This document shows positions 57,456 through 64,000 of a stretch of 64,000 bases of DNA, one piece after another. Position 1 is the first letter of the stretch. Every line of letters begins with the position of its first letter. The position numbers were made by a program, and so were the translations under genes. This stretch comes from Torymus aiolomorphi (taxonomy: Eukaryota; Arthropoda; Insecta; Hymenoptera; Torymidae): assembly GCA_036365515.1 (NCBI GenBank), contig CM070877.1, positions 117,153,321-117,217,320 on the forward strand. Reading direction: 5' to 3'. The notes beneath the pieces are model-generated. The model did not search any database. It had not been told where the DNA came from and was given only the letters and a program-made list of their open reading frames with translations.

Positions 57456-58701
57456 AGAATTACAATGGTCAGAAATTCCGATAGCGAAAATCCTTATAGG
57501 TAATTTAACCGATAGCTAATTCATCGGAATAAGATTTTAATTAAATAGGAAAAATTCCTACGAGGAAATTACAAATGGTTAAAAGTTACGAAAATAATTT
57601 TGACAATGGTAAAATGTTCCGAAAATAATTTTGACAATGCTTCATAGTAACGAAAATCAAATGTCGAGAAGGTCGAATAGTCGCAATAAAAACTATCAAC
57701 GGTTATATCACAGATGGGTACAAATTCCGAAAGTCGGTGGTTAAACAGGCCAAAATTTCGAAAACTAATAAAACACTCCAAAACCCTTAAAAACGAGCAC
57801 ACAGCGAAAAGGCAAAATGATTTAACAACAGCTATATATAGTGGATGTAGCTTCCCCCCAATGCAGGACATAAAATTTTGTTAAAAAATGAGGTTGACGG
57901 CAAATATATCCTACTTTCGCCCCGATTTTCAGCGACAAAAAGTGGCCATATCGGTCGAGTGTGGAATAAAAACGATCGTTCGCTCATTTTCAACTGTACT
58001 TTTCCCTTAAGATATTTCACAAATTACAAATGTACATAGCGGCTTCGATTTGAATACAACCCAATGCGTAATTTGTTTAGATTTTACTTATTTGGCTCAC
58101 CAATGATTGTCTAATATGCGTGGACCCCGTATCACCTGTCCTCACTTCGCTTGGGCAACAAACTCACACTCGTACGAGAATAATCTCTCTCGCACTAGTA
58201 TCACAAAGTACTATTCTGTATATTTTAGTATTTTTTTTTTTTTTTTTTTATTACGTTCTGTTATATTTTTCTACGCTTTTTACAATTTAATACGGTTAGG
58301 TACATTTTCGTACGTTTTTTTTTCGAAACTGAGAAATTCCTCCACATTATATTATCAAAAGAAAAATTGTATCGAACTGCATAAAACCGTATAAAAGCGT
58401 ATCCATATACACTTTTATACAGTTTCATACGGTTATATATAGTTCTATACATTTATTTTTTCTATAATGGATCAGACTTATAATTCTATGAAATGTAAAA
58501 AACCGTATGAAATTAAATGAAATCGTTGTAAATTGTAAGAAATTGTATAAAAATTTTATAAACTTATGAAACTTAAAACATATCAAAATGTATTAAAACG
58601 TATGAAGTTATCAAAAAACCAATTTTTAGATTCAGTTTTGTACGTTTTTATACGGTTTTGTACAATTTTGTATGGTTGTATACGATTTTATACGGTTTCA
58701 T

Positions 58702-60187
58702 ATATGGGAGCGTCCAGCAGAAACGGGCCACCGAGCGCGCGCGGTGCCTTTTTTCGCGTAAAAGGCGCTCTGTTTAACTCGCTCATAATCGTATGCTGCG
58801 TCTTTGAAAAAAAACCAAGGACCTATATCGATAGATTTTTTCTGCTCTTTCCAATTGCGCCATTGTTTTTATTGCGAAACGCGTTCTTCCGGACGAAAAC
58901 TCGAGTTGAATATTGAAAGTCATTTTTCTCAAAGTATATCATGTTTTTTTTTTCAAAATAAATTACACCATTGGAAAGTACACCTCTTAAGCTTCAAAAC
59001 CCTATCTTGGAGAAGTTGGAGAAATAAAGGGTTTTAAAGTAACAACATGAAAAAGACAGCGCCGAGGGTCCGCGCGAGCCCCTCGCGCCTGTTCGTACGG
59101 CACGTTTAAGTGCACGCTCTATTCAATTCGCTAATAATCGTGTACCAAGTCTCTGAAAAAAGAACTAAGGACATATATCGATAGACTTTTTCCTGCTCTT
59201 TCCAATGGTGCTATTATTTTTATTCCGAAATGTTTCCTTCTCGTTGAAAATTCCATTTCAATGTTTAAACTCTATTTTTTCAATAAAATATCAGTCTTTT
59301 CTTCAAAATGAATTATATTCTTCAAAAGTACAAGTCTTAAACTATAAAATATTATATTTTTAAGTTGAAACATGAAAAGTTAAAAAATAGTAAGATCAAA
59401 AAGACAGCGGCTGCCCGAACTTTTTACGTTATGCTCAAGGGCGGATTAATACACGTGATGTGCTATTTCGCCCTTTCTTTTTTGTAAATATAAAATGTTT
59501 TGTAACTTACAATGCCAATGCGTGGACATAATTTTGTGGATCTAGTTGTAACAGTTAGTATAATATTACAATGAACTTTGTTCATTTATATAACAAAATT
59601 TGAAAAACATAATATATTAAACATAAAAATATCCATGAACGCACTGAAAGCAGTGAAATTCGGAATAAAAATAATAGCACCATTGCAAAGAGCAGGAACA
59701 AATCTATCGATATATGTCCTTAGTTCTTTTTTCAGAGACTTGGTACACGATTATTAGCGAATTGAATGGACCGTGCACTTAAACGTGCCGTACGCACGGG
59801 CGCGAGGGGCTCGCGCGGACCCTCGGCGCTGTCTTTTTCATGTTGTTACTTTTAAAACCTTTATTTCTCCAACTTCTCCAAGATAGAGTTTTGAAGCTTA
59901 AGAGTTGTACTTTCCAATGGTGTAGTTTATTTTGAAAAAAAAACATGATATACTTTGAGAGAAATGGCTTTCAATATTCAACTCAAGTTTTCGTCCGGAA
60001 GAAAGCGTTTCGCAATAAAAACAATGGCGCCATTGGAAAGAGCAGGAAAAAGTCTATCGATATAAGTCCTTGGTTTTTTTTTTCAAAGACGCAGCATACG
60101 ATTATGAACGAGTTAAACAGAGCGCCTTTTACGCGAAAAGAGGCACCGCGCGCGCTCGGTGGCCCGTTTCTGCTGGACGCTCCCATA
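58702..60187. repeat. Foldback element with ~500-bp arms and duplicated half-units
   Basis: ATGGGAGCGTCCAGCAGAAA at the left and its complement at the right. Each arm contains two related sub-units with CTCTTTCCAATxGCGCCATT, ATATCGATAGA and GAGGGTCCGCGCGAGCCCC-type words. The reading frames in it are mirror products of the arms. Confidence 0.9.
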
Positions 60188-60299
60188 TTTACTTTATTCC
60201 ATACGGGAAGGGCGTAAATTAGTTTTTTTAGACCAAGTGTTGAGTTTGCAGTACGAGTCGAAGGCGTGCAACCTTTGGTGCACACTATATTTTTTGTAA

Positions 60300-61660
60300 T
60301 ACACTCCTTTGCGCGTTTTTTAAATATAAAGTGGGGTAATGTGACTGTTTTTAAACAGAGCATCCATGCGCTCATTAGTGTATTTTCAATTTTTATTTAG
60401 TTAATATTTTGCTACAAGAAAATTTATTTTTGATGGTTGAATTTAAATAATTTCAACACATTTGTAACTATTATCGATGATTTTTCTACAAATTTCCGAA
60501 ATTTTTTTAGCGGGCGATAAAAGTGGAAAAACGCCTACGGCTGTGATATGTCATTGAAACAATAAAATATATTTTCTTGAGGTTACGGTAGGCTACCGGT
60601 GATCTTACTCATACTGCGATTTTCGGCGATTTTACTATAGTATATACTAAAAATTATTATAGCTCCTATCAAATCTTGGTGAGACAAAAAATTGTTGTAT
60701 TGTACAAAAAAATCGGAAACTTTTTCCGACAAAAATTGATAAAATGTATATTTAAAATTATTTTTATGTTCTACTAAAATATGAACCCATAACATTTTTA
60801 TTATATTTTATAGTAAATATTTTTACGTATATATTAAATATTATATCTTTTTGTACTAATAGTTAATAGAATTGTATTAATACTTGCTCGAAATATATTA
60901 AATAGTTTCGCGAGACAAGTTTGTTGCCCCATTACCCGGGATTATAGTAATTTTTAATCAGTCATTTTTCTCCGTGTAACAAATTATAATACTGCGGTAT
61001 GTCTGTGTGTGTATGAGCAGATTCATTAATTTTCATTCTAGCTTCATCTTCGTAGAATTGCCTACGGTAAATACTAAATAATTTGATTACGCAATTTATT
61101 ATATCACTGATGTTTGATTCTTCTATAGCACAATATTTAATCTGATCGACTGAATACGTACCATCACATAAATCGTGTAAAATTATTATAATATAATAAT
61201 TATTACACGCAACATAATATTATTATAATATAATAATTTTAAGGGAACGCCGAAATCAATGTATTTTAAATGAAGGGCGGCGTTGTATCCAGTATAACGC
61301 GTTTTTATTAATATAAATTTAAAAATTCTTCTTTTTTGGGATTTTGGAGACATGAATGCGCTTTGGATATTAATGTTTTATTATTTCTCAAAATCGCAAC
61401 TCAAAAAATCAATTAATTGCCGAGAAAACCTTGAAAAACTTGCGCGGGTAACATAACCTATAAATTATATTAGATGCGACAAATTCGGGGAACCCAAGTA
61501 GGGAGAGAGCGAGTTCCCTCACTCTCGGCCTTTTATTTCTCGGAAACTTAGGGCACTCTGTGCGTACCGTTAATAACTTTGCCCTCGCCGCTATCGACAT
61601 TGCGAGCTTTTCGAGTCGAGTCGTTATAATCGTAAATGGTTAAAGAACAAAATCCAAATA
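60300..61660. other. NAPRT intron 7 DNA without a gene
   Basis: AT-rich DNA. A lone MITE right end (ATTTTTCTCCGTGTA) lies near 60963-60978, and AATAATATTATAATA-type palindromes lie at 61180-61240. Confidence 0.5.
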
Positions 61661-61668
61661 GAACGTTA

Positions 61669-61894
61669 CACGGAGAAAAATGGTTTAGGAAAAATTACTA
61701 TATTTATAGTAACCGTGGGACAGACTTAAATTATCATAAAATTTACTACAGTTTATAGTAAAATAGTATATAGCAATTTTTACTATAAATTGTAGTAAAT
61801 TTTATGATAATTCGAGTCTGTCCCAAAGTTCCTATAGAATATAGTAATTTCTCTTACATTTATAGTAAATTTTCCTACAACATTTCTCTCAGTG
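61669..61894. mobile_element. MITE with CACGGAGAAAAA...CTCTCAGTG ends (copy D)
   Basis: 226 bp, TA on both sides, with the same interior words as copy C but in the opposite orientation. Confidence 0.85.
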
Positions 61895-61957
61895 TACGCA
61901 AACCGTAACATCTGCATTTCATTTTTTATGCATTGCAGCTTTTGGAATGGTACGGTT

Positions 61958-62250
61958 ATAGTCTAGTAAAGGAAGGGCTGAAATCGACTTGTCGGATAGA
62001 CAGCTGCATTTGTTATATTTGGTAAAATTTTGTTTGTGACTTTTTTCGATGTCTCCTATCGTTATCGAGTTATAAGCGAAAAACCATTTGCGGGGGTGTT
62101 TTTTTTCCCAAATTAGTGGTGGACCCGGTGTTTTTGTGTGCTGTATTCTTAAACATCGTTTTTAGACGGCGTATATTTACCAAATATCAAAAATGCAGCT
62201 GTGTACCCGACAATTCAATTTCAGCTCTTTGTTTACTGGACTATTAATCA
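61958..62250. repeat. Foldback with ~65-bp arms
   Basis: AGTCTAGTAAAGGAAGGGCTGAA...CAGCTGCATTTGTTATATTTGG at the left pairs with the complement at 62178-62250. Confidence 0.8.
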
Positions 62251-63267
62251 TACAATATATGTCAAATGTGTTGATTTTACAAAGCAAAATACGCTTAATT
62301 GGGAGTAGAAAATAAGTTATATCTTTAACCACAAGTGAATACCGAAGCTTAAACTTTAGGGGGTCGTTGTATGCGTATGTGCGTGTGTAACAAACGAGTT
62401 TTTCCTGAAATTTTTGTGCGATTTAAAATTGCTAGAAAAAGCGACAGCTCCCTAAACACAGCGTTTTTCAAAAAGAGTGATATTCAAACCATTATAATTA
62501 TATTTCTGTATAAAAATGATAAAATTAACCGCGCAAAAAAATGAAGCTCTATTGAAGCCGAAAAAAAGGATCTTGTTTGATCTGATTAAGTACCATTCAA
62601 AATAAGAAAAGACAGCTGTTTGAAATTTACAAAAAAACCTAAATATTTTCTGATTGTATCGACGGCTGAGCGGAACAAGATCCTATATAGACGCTTTTTT
62701 CTTCTTAAAATTTTATAGTAGCAACTGTGCGCTTCCCAACTACAATAAAATGTTAATAAAATAAGCGTTTCTAATGATCCTGAATAAAATTTAACATGAT
62801 TATTTGACACTCATTTAAGAATAAACAATATATAACCATTATATTTTATTGTTATTTCTCCATATTATTTACCTTGTTTATTTGTTTCTTATCATGTATT
62901 AGTATCATCTGTTTAGTATAATAATAAAATATATCAATATTCTCATGTTTTTCGTTACTTATTTTTTATTTTTTATTATTTTTTTTGTTACACATCCCCT
63001 TTAAATTAGAAAGGGATCCTCGACAGATTTTCGTGAAAAGTAATGGATCTGCCCAAATATATTCAATAAACTTTTCTATTTAAAATTGAGGGTGCATTTG
63101 GAAAAAGGGTACATAACTCATTTAAATTGTACAGAAGTTGTGCCCCTTTTCCACGCTCACCTTCAATTATATTTCTGATATTTGTTTTATCATATAATGT
63201 GTAAATCATTATTTATGTATTCATCTACTTTTCTAAAATATTAATTTCATTTATTATAATGTTATAG
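62251..63267. other. End of NAPRT intron 7
   Basis: AT-rich DNA. A hairpin (GAGGGTGCATTTGGAAAAAGG and complement) lies at 63086-63172, and CGACGGCTGAGCGG near 62660 matches the ends of the 28.7-kb foldback. No gene. Confidence 0.55.
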
Positions 63268-63588
63268 AATCACAGAATAGATTGCTTTGGTATTGGTACA
63301 CACTTAGTAACATGTCAAAAACAACCTGCATTAGGTTGTGTATATAAATTGGTTGAAATTAATAACCAACCTAGAATGAAGCTGAGTCAAGAAGTTGGAA
63401 AAGTTACAATGCCTGGTATGAAAACTGCATATAGACTTTATGGAGTGGATGGTCATGCTTTGATAGATTTACTTCAGAGGGTGGATGAAGAACCTCCTCA
63501 AGTTGGTCAAAAAGTACTCTGCAGACACCCATTTGAGGAGTCAAAAAGAGCTTATGTTATTCCCACAAGAGTAGAATCATTACATAAG
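63268..63588 (+). CDS. NAPRT: NAPRT exon 8 (last coding exon in the window)
   Basis: GTTATAG precedes the exon and GTAATT follows. It encodes [17 protein letters not shown], then [28 protein letters not shown] and [17 protein letters not shown]-x-F-G-I-G-T-x-L-V-T is the phosphate-binding loop of the family. The remaining C-terminal exons must lie past 64000. Confidence 0.97.
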
Positions 63589-64000
63589 GTAATTTTTAAT
63601 GTCTTATTTAATTGTATAATTTATAACACTAGAGGCTGGGCGTACTATGCGCGCGTCTAATGTTGTAAAATAATGTAATGTAAAATTATAAGTAAATTAT
63701 AGGTTTCTCGTGCATATAATAATAATATTTCATCTACGTATTCAAATTTGGAATTTATTACATAGACACAGGTATTCATTTATAAGTAATGTGAGATGAC
63801 GAGAAGAGAAATGGGTCTGAAATTTGCATCGTTAGAAAATAATTTTTTACAATTAATTAAAGTTATAAAGCAATGGAAATTTTATCTAAATCTTTGTTAT
63901 AAAGTTATTTGATACTATAAAACAATAAATCTACACGCAAAAGTAATATTAATTATTGTAAACTTAAAGTAAAATCAAATATTTTTTTATTTCGTTGCAC
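63589..64000. other. Start of NAPRT intron 8
   Basis: AT-rich DNA with no gene or clear repeat. The gene continues beyond the window. Confidence 0.8.

Noticed and set aside
58566..60375. Proteins from the 58.7-60.2 kb region
   Set aside because: Matching frames occur on both strands because the two arms are inverted copies. They are not genes.

Overview
This is arthropod-type nuclear DNA, most likely from an insect. Three things point that way: one host gene split by introns of very unequal length, AT-rich sequence full of nested transposons, and a Maverick/Polinton virus-like element together with a Penelope-like retroelement. I cannot name the species. The only clear host gene is nicotinate phosphoribosyltransferase (NAPRT, plus strand). 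Eight coding exons run from 35147 to 63588 and the 3' end lies beyond the window. It makes nicotinate mononucleotide in the Preiss-Handler branch of NAD synthesis.

From 2076 to 12627 lies a 10.55-kb Maverick/Polinton (endogenous adintovirus-like) element with ~1-kb terminal inverted repeats, 5'-AG...CT-3' ends and an exact 6-bp target duplication (ATCAAC). It sits beside Penelope-like element (PLE) reverse transcriptase sequence on the minus strand. Its leftward genes are a chromodomain integrase, a fibre-like protein, a 68-codon protein resembling the catalytic core of PPP1R15 (GADD34/ICP34.5/DP71L) proteins, a 309-residue unknown and an A32-like packaging ATPase. Its rightward genes are a PLA2/pX-like minor virion protein, an adenain-like protease, a penton-like minor capsid protein, a small basic protein, the major capsid protein and a conserved unknown. 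No DNA polymerase B is present. Most virion genes carry stops or a frameshift, and a 315-bp MITE splits the ATPase, so this copy is not functional. The PPP1R15-like ORF and the 309-residue ORF remain open.

From 12.6 to 35 kb there is no confident protein-coding host gene. This part is a stack of mobile DNA: PLE remains, a non-LTR retrotransposon split exactly by a 1040-bp Helitron-like element that itself holds a TTAA-flanked MITE, two opposed 719-bp elements that each carry a tRNA-like Pol III promoter, several terminal-inverted-repeat elements and foldbacks, an unusual CGTACG-iterated element, and a Mutator-like element with a 9-bp target duplication just upstream of NAPRT. A GC-rich tract at 20.0-22.3 kb could be a promoter or untranslated region.

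From 35 to 64 kb the NAPRT exons are separated by introns loaded with repeats: a hAT-like element carrying a 93-bp satellite in two opposed blocks, nested inverted-repeat elements, at least six long foldbacks, a second truncated PLE with a hammerhead-like motif, and dispersed copies of the satellite. A MITE group with CAC(G/T)GAGA-type ends recurs in all parts of the window, including inside the Polinton.
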